Source: Dolomedes plantarius
Taxonomy: Eukaryota > Arthropoda > Arachnida > Araneae > Dolomedidae
DNA length: 64,000 nt
Assembly (NCBI GenBank): GCA_907164885.2
Contig: OU015493.1
Span: 125,849,570-125,913,569 of the forward strand
Direction of reading: 5' to 3'
The notes under the pieces were generated by a model. That model saw only the letters and a list, made by a program, of their open reading frames with translations, had not been told where the DNA came from and did no database searches. The translations under genes and the position numbers were made by a program. Positions 11,753 to 21,876 of the stretch are shown here, piece after piece (position 1 is the stretch's first letter; each line of letters opens with the position of its first letter).

Positions 11753-11903
11753 TAGTGGCGCACCCAGGATTTTTTGTTGGGGGGGGGGGGGCGAGATGAA
11801 TGGATAAAAATATTTATAATGCAAAATCAATATTCATAATGCAATTTCTATTTCTTTGGGGGGATGGGCCCCTGCCCCCCCCCCTCCCCTGGGTGCACCA
11901 CTG
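11753..11903. mobile_element. hAT-type MITE, CAGTGGYGCACCC family, complete copy
   Basis: A 151-bp element with an exact 8-bp TSD CATACAGA at 11745-11752 and 11904-11911. The termini are AGTGGCGCACCCAGGA on the left and CCTGGGTGCACCACT on the right. The interior carries a G-run and a C-run facing each other and so can fold. Related copies are at 5542-5735 and 34525-34654. Confidence 0.85.
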
Positions 11904-12018
11904 CATACAGAGGGCTGGGTAAACAAAAATGGCACCAAGCGTGATAATTTTGACGAGCAGGGACACGTATAGGGACGCTGTTCTTCATTGTTCATTTAAT
12001 ACATTATTGATGTATATT

Positions 12019-12631
12019 ATCATATACTGGGGCAATTCGTCTTCACTGCCCAGTCTATTTCGATAGCGCGCCGAACTATGGCTAATTCCTAGCCACCCGG
12101 TTCCTTCAGAAATCACCGAGAATACGCTGGATTAAGGAACGTAAAACAAGCACCTTTATTCTTTAGCGTATTTACATATTTACATTAACTCCATATGAGT
12201 TTTGCACCTCCAGTGCATGCATGGCCACCAGCCAAATCCAGTAATTCACACATGTAAGGCGCTCCTCCAAGCAAATCACAATCACCGCCACGTGGCTTCA
12301 CCGCACACGTAAAACTCTGGTCCGAGATAAAATCGACATCCATGCCGGACCCCTGTCTCTCTCTGTCTGCCCCTGTCTCGACACCTCTCTGCCCTCTCCT
12401 GCACCGACGAACACCAGTCCAAAACCGGTTCCCCTGCATACCTCCGGAAACACGTCCAGCAAACCATTTGCACATCCGGTCCTGGTTGTCATCTGTTTAC
12501 CAGAGAGCTGGCACGCCTCTTGACTGATTACCTGGACTCGCCTCTGGTAAACATTCAAAACTGAAAAGAAACTTCACCAAATTTTATATATAATATACCG
12601 GGGGTTAAGCAGAGGGCCCGCCGCCATCACA
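12019..12631 (-). repeat. 3' LTR of the non-autonomous element
   Basis: 613 bp, nearly identical to 17234-17846. Read on the minus strand it begins TGTGATGGCGGCGGGCCC and contains a TATATTATATATAAA stretch that could serve as a TATA box, about 30 bp from that end. Several frames across the GC-richer centre are open by chance in both LTRs and are not genes. Confidence 0.93.
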
Positions 12632-12648
12632 GCTCCTCCCCCCTTTAA
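12632..12648 (-). other. Polypurine tract
   Basis: On the minus strand, AAAGGGGGGAGGAGC lies immediately before the 3' LTR, the expected plus-strand priming site. Confidence 0.75.
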
Positions 12649-14201
12649 AGGCTTTTTTATACATAAAAAAGTCTAATGGAAAGTTCGATAGGTCCCTTTA
12701 GGTATGCCCACATGAAACATTTCCAAAGAGGTCAATACCATTTGGCTTTCTTCAGCCCTAACTTCCTAGAGTCAATTTCCGCCTACTTTAGAAATTTCCC
12801 TCGAAAATGCCCTAAACTGCACTCAGTCTGGGACACATCATTCCTAAACCTGCACTCCGAATTCTTTTCGAGAGTGAAAAACCTCAATTCAATTTCCAGT
12901 AAGAGATGCAGATAATCATTACGCTGATATTACATTAGCTAAACACATAATAAATTCATACATGATTAAGACAAACAAAATACTCATAATGCACTAAAAA
13001 ACTTACGTTAACAATTTCATACTGAAAACAAAAAAAAACATAGCCTCAAGGCCATTCTATCTGCAGATAACCTTCTCGGTTCAATTATAAACTTAAGGGC
13101 GGTTAGCACCAGTACCTTTCGGCCAGTCATAGCCGACAACGTACCCTAACACGTTTAGCTTCTATTCGCCAACCCATTAAGCACTTTCATTTAACATATT
13201 TTAGCATAGGTACTACAGCAATACATTACTCTAATCTTAACTTAATTACAAACATTACCACAATTTCGACCATATTTCAATTATCGACTATATCTTAACC
13301 TAGTTGCAATAACATGAAACAAAATATTACTCAAAGACACATTAAACAAAGAACCATTACTCAAATAAACACAGTTAATACAACATACATTGATCACAAC
13401 GTTAACCAATTAAAAGTTTCACAATTACTCTGTAAACTTCTCTTAAAGCAAAAACACATCATCATGGATAACGATTACCAATATAGTGGACAAAATTAAA
13501 CTTATATTTCTTACTAAATATTAGTTATGCAATTCTTACTATTTCATTAAACATTCGGCATTACAAGATCATTAACTATTCGACATTCAGTTGCTCCTGT
13601 AACCCACGGAACATAATTTCTCCTATCCAAACGTGCGACTCAATCGGCCTCTTTCCACTCGATTGGCCAGGAAACCGAAACTCACAGTTGAGCCCACATT
13701 TATTTCTACACTAGGATTCCACAATTCCATTAGGTGTTTTTAACGTCATTTCCTGACATAGAGTCATAACAAATTAACTCGTTTGGTTCCTTTTCTAACA
13801 ATAACAAAATTGTATTGCAGTATATTAATGACAGTCTTTCTGAGGCCTTCCACCGGCTTACACAAAAAGCATCTTAGGACCTTTCACCAAAACAAAATCA
13901 TTATACTAATTGATCACAATCGTTATACTAATTGAAAATAAGGAAATTACATAATTTGCTTAAATCCATTCTCAAACTAGGTAGTCATGTTTTGCCAACA
14001 TATATGCACTTTAAATTTCACAAAAATCATCACATAAAAGATTATACACTACAATTTACTCAATTCAACTTTCTTGTATAAAATCATACAAAAAAAATAA
14101 TACACATAATTAATTACACATACATTTCTGAGTCACTGTTTCACTCAGATTACTTCGGAGCATTAAATTCTCCCTTGACCCTCAAAATCTCATCTGAGAA
14201 T
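12649..14201. other. 3' non-coding interior of the LTR element
   Basis: About 1.5 kb with only short random frames. No RT, RNase H or integrase motif was found on either strand. Confidence 0.6.
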
Positions 14202-16094
14202 TTAAATTTTCCCAAACTTAATTCCTTTAAATTTGGAGTTAACCCTCCTCGTAGCATCTCGCTTAAGCTGAATTTTCGTGGAAACCCTGTCACACGACCC
14301 CCTAAATTCATCCTGTCTATTAGTCTTCGCCCTCGCGAATATTTGCAACTTTCGGCTTTTCATCAGTCTCCCGAAATTGCTAGGCTGCCCCTCTGAGCAC
14401 CTCGTACCCATTTTCATTTTGAATTTAACAGAATGTCTTCCTCCCCTAAATTTCCTCTTGAACTTGACAAAACCCTGGCGTCCCGTCTTTTGACTATGCC
14501 TTACGCAATTCGGTCTGCCTCTAGCTAACGGACATTTCTCCTTAGTTTTGCTCAAGCCCAAAAACATTTTAAACTTCGCTTTCTTGCGCGTTATTCCACT
14601 CGCCTTTTCGCGGCGCTGTTTAGTCCTTATCACTACCGGATGTAATTTCCCTTTGAACTCGTTACAATGGAGTATCCCAATCTTAGGTAACCTCCCTCTC
14701 AAAATGTTCCTACTCGGAAACGCAACCCTCGTTCTCCCTACATCCGCTGCAATGTTTAGGTTTCCCCTAAATTCCGTCAAAATCTGACCATCCATTTTGG
14801 ACGAACTTTCGAGGTCCGTGTTTTCCCGAATTGCATTGTCTAAACCCTGGGGAGCAATTTCTAATCCGTCTCTCGGCTCAACTTTTTCGACTACATTCAT
14901 CGAATCCTGACACGCACTTATAGTCCCTTCCACTTGTAAAGAACCTGATGAATGGACTCTCGGACAAAGGTCCATCCCCCTGTGTGTGCGGTCAGTTACA
15001 CATAACTCTGGATTCGAGTCCTCTAAAACCTCGACTGACTCAACGAAACTAACTTTTCTCACTTCGAAATCACAAATGTTAGAGTCGCTTTCAGACATTA
15101 TTTCTCTTTTATCTAGGCTACTTCCTTCACACAAATTTACATTCATTTTCCCACATGTCTCTACATGCGTGAATTTGCAGAGCGAGTTATCTATTTCCCT
15201 CCTATCTGGGCTAGTTTCCTCACACAAATCTACATTCATTTTCCCCACTGTCTCTACATTCACGGATTTGCAGAGCGAGTTATCTATTTTACTTCGATTT
15301 TCTACACCCGAATTTAAGCCTACTTGCTCAATTACAAAGGTTTCCTTTCTTTCCCGCACTTCCCTCGAACTGCTCAAAGTATCTCCGGCAACCAACTGGC
15401 TACAGAATTCCTTATTTTTAATTTTGCCTCGAGTACTCGCGCTTCCGAAATTCCCAGCTTCCACCTCGCTGAAATTTCCCAATACATTCTCCACCTTTTT
15501 TCCTCTACCCAGAGCTTCAACCTTTTGCTTCACGCAAATTTCCCCCTCGATTTGACTTTCGGCACTTTTCTCAATTTCAGTGACTCCGGCCTTCCTTATT
15601 AAACCTCTACTATCTCTATAGGAATTTACAGCCTGTAATTTTACCCTCAGGTACTCCAATTCCCTCGCTTTAATAATTCTAGTTGATTGAACTAAAGCAT
15701 ATTTCGCCTCGCAGTCTAGGTCGTATTCTAGTCTCTCGAAGATTCCTTTATCATGTCTCACAAAAAATTCTTTATTCGACTCGAAAACCTCGAAAATATT
15801 GTCTATTATGGCTTTCTGACTAACGTCTAAACTTTCTCTCTTTCGTATCAAAGCTAATTCATAGGCCCTATTCATCTGCTCATACTTCTCTTCCCAAATT
15901 TTACTCGCTTCTCTTTCTTTCTGTTCTAGAATTCCTTCTAGACACGCCTTGGTCCCTACTTCACTATAATTTTCCGCTCCAATGATTCGTCGGACAATTA
16001 CTATTTTTTTATCATTTATCGACGCCTCAACGTCCAAATTATCGGCCAAAGCCACAAGAACAATTTTAGTCTGTCTAATTAGAAGAACTTCCAT
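14202..16094 (-). CDS. Gag-like protein of a non-autonomous LTR retrotransposon
   Basis: An intact 630-codon frame with ATG at 16094-16092 on the minus strand. The N-terminus (about residues 1-60: MEVLLIRQTKIVLVALADNL) resembles the short SAP-like helical opening of many arthropod Ty3/gypsy gag proteins. A charged, probably coiled-coil stretch rich in E, K and R follows (residues 55-170). In the middle, a block of about 35-40 residues, IDNSLCKSVNVETVGKMNV and its variant IDNSLCKFTHVETCGKMNV, is repeated in tandem. The C-terminal 170 residues are strongly basic. I see no CCHC zinc knuckle and no protease motif. The frame being open over 1.9 kb in an element with 1.5% LTR divergence suggests it may be translated. 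Its role as a capsid-like protein is inferred from position. Confidence 0.65.
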   Translation of the reverse strand: MEVLLIRQTKIVLVALADNLDVEASINDKKIVIVRRIIGAENYSEVGTKACLEGILEQKEREASKIWEEKYEQMNRAYELALIRKRESLDVSQKAIIDNIFEVFESNKEFFVRHDKGIFERLEYDLDCEAKYALVQSTRIIKARELEYLRVKLQAVNSYRDSRGLIRKAGVTEIEKSAESQIEGEICVKQKVEALGRGKKVENVLGNFSEVEAGNFGSASTRGKIKNKEFCSQLVAGDTLSSSREVRERKETFVIEQVGLNSGVENRSKIDNSLCKSVNVETVGKMNVDLCEETSPDRREIDNSLCKFTHVETCGKMNVNLCEGSSLDKREIMSESDSNICDFEVRKVSFVESVEVLEDSNPELCVTDRTHRGMDLCPRVHSSGSLQVEGTISACQDSMNVVEKVEPRDGLEIAPQGLDNAIRENTDLESSSKMDGQILTEFRGNLNIAADVGRTRVAFPSRNILRGRLPKIGILHCNEFKGKLHPVVIRTKQRREKASGITRKKAKFKMFLGLSKTKEKCPLARGRPNCVRHSQKTGRQGFVKFKRKFRGGRHSVKFKMKMGTRCSEGQPSNFGRLMKSRKLQIFARAKTNRQDEFRGSCDRVSTKIQLKRDATRRVNSKFKGIKFGKI

Positions 16095-17212
16095 TTTTCC
16101 AAACTAAAAGATTTACCACTGTATTCACAGAAATCACAATATCTTATTTCTAACCTAATGCCGTGCACTCAATACACTCACAGAAATACACATGTAATTT
16201 CACTTGCCCTACTTAACACAGAAATATAGGACAGGTACTAGATATAACGACACTAAATATAGTCACCTTTGAGCTTTCACTTATACACATAAACTGGTAC
16301 AATTAATTACAAGCAATCCTATCAAATTACATAATAATAGCTCGAACATATATCACAATATATTATCAAACATTTAAAAGAAACACACATGTATCACATT
16401 ATATTATAGCATAAAACAATCAAACTCAAATTGTTTTCACCATTACAAGCCTGATGCACCTTCACACGTGCTTATACACTTCTAGAATAACACTAATACA
16501 AATATACTATATCAATTCAGCATTTTGTCCCACACTGAGTACATTCCTCTGCACCAAGGCACTGTGCGGTTTCCTACAAAAACTCTCACAAATTCAATTC
16601 ATTAAACACTTTCTATTTATTAAACACAAAAGAAAACACTTTTCTTCTTTTTTCCGCACAACACGTGCCCGTGAGATTCCCTGTGGATTTACTCACAAAG
16701 TTTTGATTAACCAAAATCACTTTTAGAAAAAACTAACTACTAATGTCTACTAAGACTACTACATTTACCCAATCTCTATCAGGATTTCACACCTGTTCTT
16801 CTCGAACAAATTTTCACTAAACCTTCACTGGTTTAACTTTCGGACTTCTCAAAGAAGCGTTGAAATTATCTTTCTAAATCCCCTGAATTATTAGACTAAT
16901 TCCAACCACTCACTAATTCCAACCCCACAATTTACTGCCCCTCGACAATTATCGCGCAGACCTCTTTGGAAGATTTCAAATGAGCTTACCTTTCCTGCTG
17001 TCGCATCCAGCTGTACACGCTGATCGAATTTTCTTGCACAGGTTCCACCTCTGAACAACTTCCGTCTGGCTACACGTCTCGGCTGCTAGTATTTTCCGCA
17101 GGTTCTAGTTGACTGCTTGCATCGGCGGATTCCCTTGGCTATCCTCGCCAGTACCGCCACTGCTTCACCTCCTCCGTGGATCCTCACATATTTCACAAAC
17201 ACATACGTAAAA
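16095..17212. other. 5' leader of the LTR element
   Basis: About 1.1 kb between the PBS and the gag-like start, without a supportable ORF. A long leader may hold packaging signals, but nothing specific can be seen. Confidence 0.5.
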
Positions 17213-17230
17213 ATCCCACCGCTGCCACCA
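17213..17230 (-). other. Primer binding site (PBS)
   Basis: On the minus strand, TGGTGGCAGCGGTGGGAT starts three bases after the 5' LTR. It begins with TGG, the complement of a tRNA CCA end. I cannot name the tRNA without a search. Confidence 0.65.
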
Positions 17231-17233
17231 GCT

Positions 17234-17846
17234 ATCATATACTGGGGCAATTCGTCTTCACTGTCCAGTCTATTTCGATAGCGCGCCGAACTATGGCTAA
17301 TTCCTAGCCACCCGGTTCCTTCAGAAATCACCGAGAATACGCTGGATTAAGGAACGTAAAACAAGCACCTTTATTCTTTAGCATATTTACATATTTACAT
17401 TAACTCCATATAAGTTTTGCACCTCCAGTGCATGCATGGCCACCAGCCAAATCCAGTAATTCACACATGTAAGGCGCTCCTCCAAGCAAATCACAATCAC
17501 CGCCACGTGGCTTCACTGCACATGTAAAACTCTGGTCCGAGACAAAATCGACATCCACGCCGGACCCCTGTCTCTCTCTGTCTGCCCCTGTCTCGACACC
17601 TCTCTGCCCTCTCCTGCACCGACGAACACCAGTCCAAAACCGGTTCCCCTGCATACCTCCGGAAACACGTCCAGCAAACCATTTGCACATCCGGTCATGG
17701 TTGTCATCTGTTTACCAGAGAGCTGGCACGCCTCTTGACTGATTACCTGGACTCGCCTCTGGTAAACATTCAAAACTGAAAAGAAACTTCACCACATTTT
17801 ATATATAATATACCGGGGGTTAAGCAGAGGGCCCGCCGCCATCACA
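17234..17846 (-). repeat. 5' LTR of the non-autonomous element
   Basis: The 613-bp partner of 12019-12631. On the minus strand it starts TGTGATGG at the right-hand end and runs toward the PBS. It should contain the promoter. Confidence 0.93.
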
Positions 17847-17851
17847 ATATT

Positions 17852-18850
17852 AAAAAATTATTGAGTTTCTGATAGTGTTTTTTAAATCCTTATTAAGACA
17901 TTATGCTATGAATCTTTTGGGCCCTCTTTTATGTTCTCTCTTGTAACATGTCTGATTTTTTTTATAGTTGAAGAGATTGGATAAATTCTTAACATGCATC
18001 ATCTGTTTGCCAAACAGTTAAGTATATGTCTTATGTAATTAAATATAAGAAAACTTCAATGTAGTTATTTCCTTAATCCTGTTCCTTAAAATCTTTTGAG
18101 GACATTGTATCAAGTTATCAAATTTCAAAAACAATTCCATGTTTTTGTTATTTTTTCAATGCATATGCTATAGCATAGCTCCTTGTTCTCTGCTATATTA
18201 CACTGCTTCTTCCACAGTTTAATATAAATTCCATATTTTAATTATTATTAAATATTCTTTTTGAGCAAAAAACAATGTGCTGCCCAAAATGTTTCTCTTT
18301 TTACAGGTGAGTCAGAATGCTTAACTCCCACCTTAAAACTTTTAAGCTATGCCCTCAACTTTTTTATGGGTTTTATTTTTTTAATGATCACCTTTTCATT
18401 CTTTATTATTTTGATAACAATAATGTTATTAGGTGAAATTTAAATGTGGATTGACCATATTTGAGCCAAACAAGTCACCATGAAGTTATGTCAGGCAATA
18501 TCAAATAATTTATAACATAAAAATTTTTGAGGACTAGCTGCTGTGCGACCAGCATGGTTGCTTTTAGTGCTATATTTTCTTTTGTAAAACAACTCAACTG
18601 AAAGTAACATATGTAAGGAATGTTACCATTACCTGTCATCATAAATATATGTTGTTAAGGGGTAGTGGAAGCTCAGCCAAAAATTTATAATCATTGCTAA
18701 ATTCCCTATATGACTGATTCTAAAACATTGCGATTAAAAAAAGTGAATTTCCATTACTCCAGAACATAGTTAAAGATAAGACTGAGAAACGCAACACCAA
18801 TGATTTTAAAAATTACATGCCACTCTGTATGTACTATTTTTCGTAATTAA
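17852..18850. other. Intergenic, no gene seen
   Basis: AT-rich sequence. The short open frame at 18261-18443 is hydrophobic low-complexity and I do not regard it as a gene. Confidence 0.4.
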
Positions 18851-19235
18851 GATATCGACGTTTTATCATTACATCAAATAAGAAATTGTTGGGGAAAAAT
18901 TTTTTTCACTCAAAAAAATGGAGTAAAATCAGCAAGTACTAAAATATAGTGTGGTGTGGATTACATCACTCACTGTGTGTTCTATTGTTCACAATTCTGA
19001 TATCGACACTTAATCATATCAAATAATAAATTGTTGGGAAAAATTTTTTTCACTCAAAAAAATGGAGTAAAATCAGCAAGTACTAAAATATAGTGTGGTG
19101 TGGATTACATCACTCACTGTGTGTTCTATTGTTCACAATTCTGATATCGACACTTAATCATATCAAATAATAAATTGTTGGGAAAAATTTTTCACTTAAA
19201 AAATGGAGTAAAATTTCAGCAAATACTAAAAAAAA
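18851..19235. repeat. 144-bp tandem repeat, about 2.7 copies
   Basis: The unit begins near GATATCGAC and carries ATGGAGTAAAATCAGCAAGT and GTGTGGTGTGGATTACATCA. The second and third starts (18993 and 19137, counted from AATTCTGATATCGAC) are exactly 144 bp apart. Units 1 and 2 are nearly identical, while the last copy is truncated and diverged. It is non-coding. Confidence 0.9.
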
Positions 19236-19311
19236 TGTAGAAAATTAGTTATTACTGTCTATCTGTTGTTGTTATGCTGGCGACGGTTAAGCCTAACCTC
19301 GCGATCATTAT

Positions 19312-19491
19312 TACCATGTTTTTATTAACTTGCTTTCTTGTTTGTGTGTATGTTTGTCTGGTACAAATCTTGCAATCAATTTTTAACTTACTTCCCGACT
19401 AGCTAGACATTTGAAACTTTTAGAATAGCTCAGAACACGATGACAATGCATTATTTTAATACTTTTAGCCATCTTTATTCCATATTTTAAT
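19312..19491. repeat. Dispersed repeat, also present inverted at 51975-52167
   Basis: Shares long blocks with the minus strand of 51975-52167, for example ACTAGCTAGACATTT and ATAGCTCAGAACACGATGAC. The identity is high but interrupted. It is probably a fragment of an unclassified transposon. Confidence 0.75.
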
Positions 19492-19767
19492 ATCCATTAC
19501 ATAAAAATGCGAGTAGCGTCTGGAGCCAAAAGTAGCTGCGCTACAGGCGCCATCTATTAACGTAATAGTGAACCAAGCATATTACATTTTCATTACAATG
19601 GGATAATTTTTATTTATGCCCACATGCTATTTGCGATATTTTCTCTGCGAAATTCATTGATTTTTTTCCTTCAAATTATAGATTATAATTTATAATTTTG
19701 AAATCCATAATTAACTATGGAAGATGCGAATTCATTTGCAGCTCATGAAGAAGCTGCATGTAAATTA

Positions 19768-19769
<2 letters not shown>

Positions 19770-19801
<32 letters not shown>
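19770..19801. repeat. Poly-T tract
   Basis: 32 consecutive T. It may be the poly-A tail of a minus-strand retroposed sequence, but I see no target duplication. Confidence 0.9.
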
Positions 19802-19803
<2 letters not shown>

Positions 19804-19888
19804 GGCAATGTCTCGCATGGCACATCTTAACTCTTGCAGATTTTACTTATTGTTTCGCGAGGAGTGGCAAAAAATTGCATAATTTAAC

Positions 19889-20122
19889 ATGGCGTTCAAT
19901 GAGCATTCTTACAGCTTGTTGAATAAAATGCTCTCAGATTACGCAAAGTCTTTAGATACAGTATCTAAACAAAGGTATATCACTAAATTAAACATTCAGG
20001 TACAGCCCGGAAAGGTTTATTCAGTATGTGACCCGTATTTATTGATAGAGGAAGACTGGAGTTACGATACAAGACACTGGCCTGAAGTAACTTATCCTGA
20101 TATCTATACATATCTCAACATA
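19889..20122 (+). CDS. Unidentified ORF fragment, possible first exon of a transposon- or phage-nuclease-like gene
   Basis: The frame opens at MAFNEHSYSLLNKMLSDYAK and contains DPYLLIEEDW followed by HWPEVTYPDIYTYL. From memory, this spacing (DPY...EDW...WPxVTYPDI) resembles uncharacterised invertebrate proteins carrying SWIM zinc-finger or YqaJ-like nuclease domains, often repetitive in genomes. The resemblance then ends at a possible donor GTAATC (20123), and the rest of the open frame looks intronic. No further exon was found downstream. I am not confident of function. It could be the 5' piece of a dead repeat gene. Confidence 0.35.
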
Positions 20123-20354
20123 ATAGTAATCATTCTCAATGATAGAATGATTATATTCTTTTAAACCTTGCAAAATATTTTTTAAAAAGTCTTAAAATAC
20201 CTGTTACATACAACTAATATGAGGAATTTTATAAATAAACTTAAATTATTTAACTCAAAATGAAGGTATCGTCCAAAAATACATGCAAACGACTTGTTTT
20301 CTGCCACCCGATAATGATGTCATCTATAGCACACGAAAACTGACAGCCAATGAC

Positions 20355-20402
20355 GTTGCGACGTTTCGCCTTTGAAAACTTAAAAACATGGTATATAAAG
20401 TC
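20355..20402 (+). promoter_or_regulatory. Promoter-like segment (CCAAT plus TATATAAAG)
   Basis: A CCAAT box within GACAGCCAATGACGTTGCG is followed about 35 bp later by TATATAAAG. The arrangement looks like a Pol II core promoter reading rightward, but no coding exon follows that I can recognise. Confidence 0.25.
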
Positions 20403-20570
20403 TTTTTATCTTGTAATTATTTATGCTCTCTCTTTCACTCCTCTCTCTTAATTATTTCTTCTTCGCTTTTGGAATGAAGTTCTTTTGCGCGGCTTACAGT
20501 AGAGTGAACTGGCAGGAATCGTCACGTAACGAAAATGCGTTATGCCCCCTTAATAAGAGCTTTTTCTCAA

Positions 20571-20690
20571 GCACTCTGTGGCTGAATGGTTATCGCCTCG
20601 GACTGCAGACCTCTACAGTCCTGGAGCATCGGACTGCAGAGGTCCCCGGTTCAAATCCCTGCACAAGCGCTACCGGCAATTTTAAAACCC
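20571..20690 (+). repeat. tRNA-like sequence (degenerate tRNA or SINE head)
   Basis: It contains an A-box-like TGGCTGAATGG and a B box GGTTCAAATCC about 70 bp apart, with an internal duplication of GGACTGCAGA. The T-stem does not pair cleanly and the acceptor ends do not match, so it is not a functional tRNA gene. A tRNA-derived SINE head or tRNA pseudogene is more likely. Confidence 0.5.
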
Positions 20691-21103
20691 TTCACTGCAC
20701 ATTGTATCAAATTTGATACATAAGTTATTTTCCCCCTTTATATTAAAAAGCAATATTTTTTATCCACTTGGGCACCTTTTATTAATTTTGAAACATCATA
20801 GCAAAGCTTTTAATCACTGTTAGTTACATTTTCGTAGTATAGATGGCAGCAGGAATACAACTGCGATCTAAGTAAAAGATAGCCGTTCAATTCATACCAG
20901 ACCTGCCTTAGTATTTGCTTTATTTTCAGTATTTTAAAGTCAGTTTACATCTTTGAAAGTTTTATAAATATATTTTAGAGGTACGTAGCTTTTATAATTA
21001 TTAATAAAATACGTCTTTAATCATTTATAAAAAATTCAAGTATGATTTCAATTTTATGTACCAAAAATGATACATGGTGTGCTTACACCATTTTTTTAAG
21101 GAA

Positions 21104-21876
21104 ATGGAGGGAAGAAAGTTTTTAACACAGAAAGAAATTGAGGAACTTATGAACAGATCGTGGAGTGATCATAGTGAAGATAGATCTGATTCAGAAAGCG
21201 ATGGCAGCACAGGTGATCCTAATTATAAACCAAACAGAGTTTGTGATGAAATTTTTGATGGTAGAAGTGATTCGGAAGATGAGGTATCATTACTTGATAA
21301 TAGCGATGTTCTTGATCTGCCTAATGGTGGGAACATGCCAAAAACTAATAGAAATAATACAGGGAGAACAAAGCCTGCAATTAACTGGAAGAAAACTAAT
21401 TTACTTCCAAATGATGATCAAATTTTATTCTGAGGTGACGAGAATCTCGCTCCTGAAATTATGAATTTAAACACACCTCTAAATTTTTTTAGTTATCTTT
21501 TCACAGAAGATTTGATTGAGCATATAGTTCAAGAAACAAATTTATTCAGTGTGAAAAAAAAACCCAGAAAAGTGTATCAATGTAATGAATTTTGAAATTA
21601 AACATTACATTGGTATTTGTATAATGATGTCTATTGTACATGTTCCAAACGCTAGGGCATATTGGTCACCTACCATAGGCAATGATGTAATAAAAGAATG
21701 TATGTCATTAAAACGCTTTGAAAAGATAAGAGAATTTCTACATTTTAATGACAACAGTAAACAACCACCACATGATGACCCTAAGCATGATCGTTTATAT
21801 AAACTTCGACCTGTTGTAAATACTTTACTTGAAAGATTTTATACCGTCCCTATGGAGTCGCGTCTTTCTGTTCAAA
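21104..21876 (+). pseudogene. piggyBac-like transposase, truncated and frameshifted
   Basis: It starts at MEGRKFLTQKEIEELMNRSW, an acidic serine-rich N-terminus typical of PGBD proteins. A TGA (21431-21433) and a frameshift near 21570 follow. The second part reads IKHYIGICIMMSIVHVPNAR, then AYWSPTIG, MSLKRFEKIREFLHFND, and RLYKLRPVVNTLLERF. These are the conserved opening of the DDE_Tnp_1_7 domain (YWs...RF..i...LHF.D...KlrP). Homology stops just after MESRLSVQ, before the first catalytic aspartate block is complete, so at least the C-terminal half is missing. A related but separate N-terminus is in the piggyBac element at 43986-45460. No TIRs are visible here. Confidence 0.85.

Larger units (their letters stand above)
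12019..17846 (-). mobile_element. Non-autonomous LTR retrotransposon, complete with TSD
   Basis: A 5828-bp element oriented on the minus strand, with two 613-bp LTRs and a 5-bp TSD ATATT at 12014-12018 and 17847-17851. The PBS and PPT are in the expected places. The only substantial ORF is a gag-like 630-residue frame (14202-16094). I see no protease, reverse transcriptase or integrase in the 4.6 kb interior. The leader (about 1.1 kb) and the 3' untranslated part (about 1.5 kb) are unusually long. I count about nine differences between the LTRs (roughly 1.5%), so the insertion is fairly young. It must borrow pol from a relative, probably Ty3/gypsy, but the family is not proven. Confidence 0.9.

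Noticed and set aside
12185..12558. Overlapping open frames in both strands of the left LTR, repeated at 17400-17773
   Set aside because: They lie wholly within the 613-bp LTRs, overlap each other in several frames and have no recognisable domain; GC-rich LTR sequence explains them.
14175..15602. Plus-strand open frames opposite the gag-like ORF
   Set aside because: They are antisense shadows of the 630-codon minus-strand frame.
20571..20690. Functional tRNA gene
   Set aside because: A and B boxes are present, but the T-stem and acceptor stem do not pair and an internal duplication expands it.
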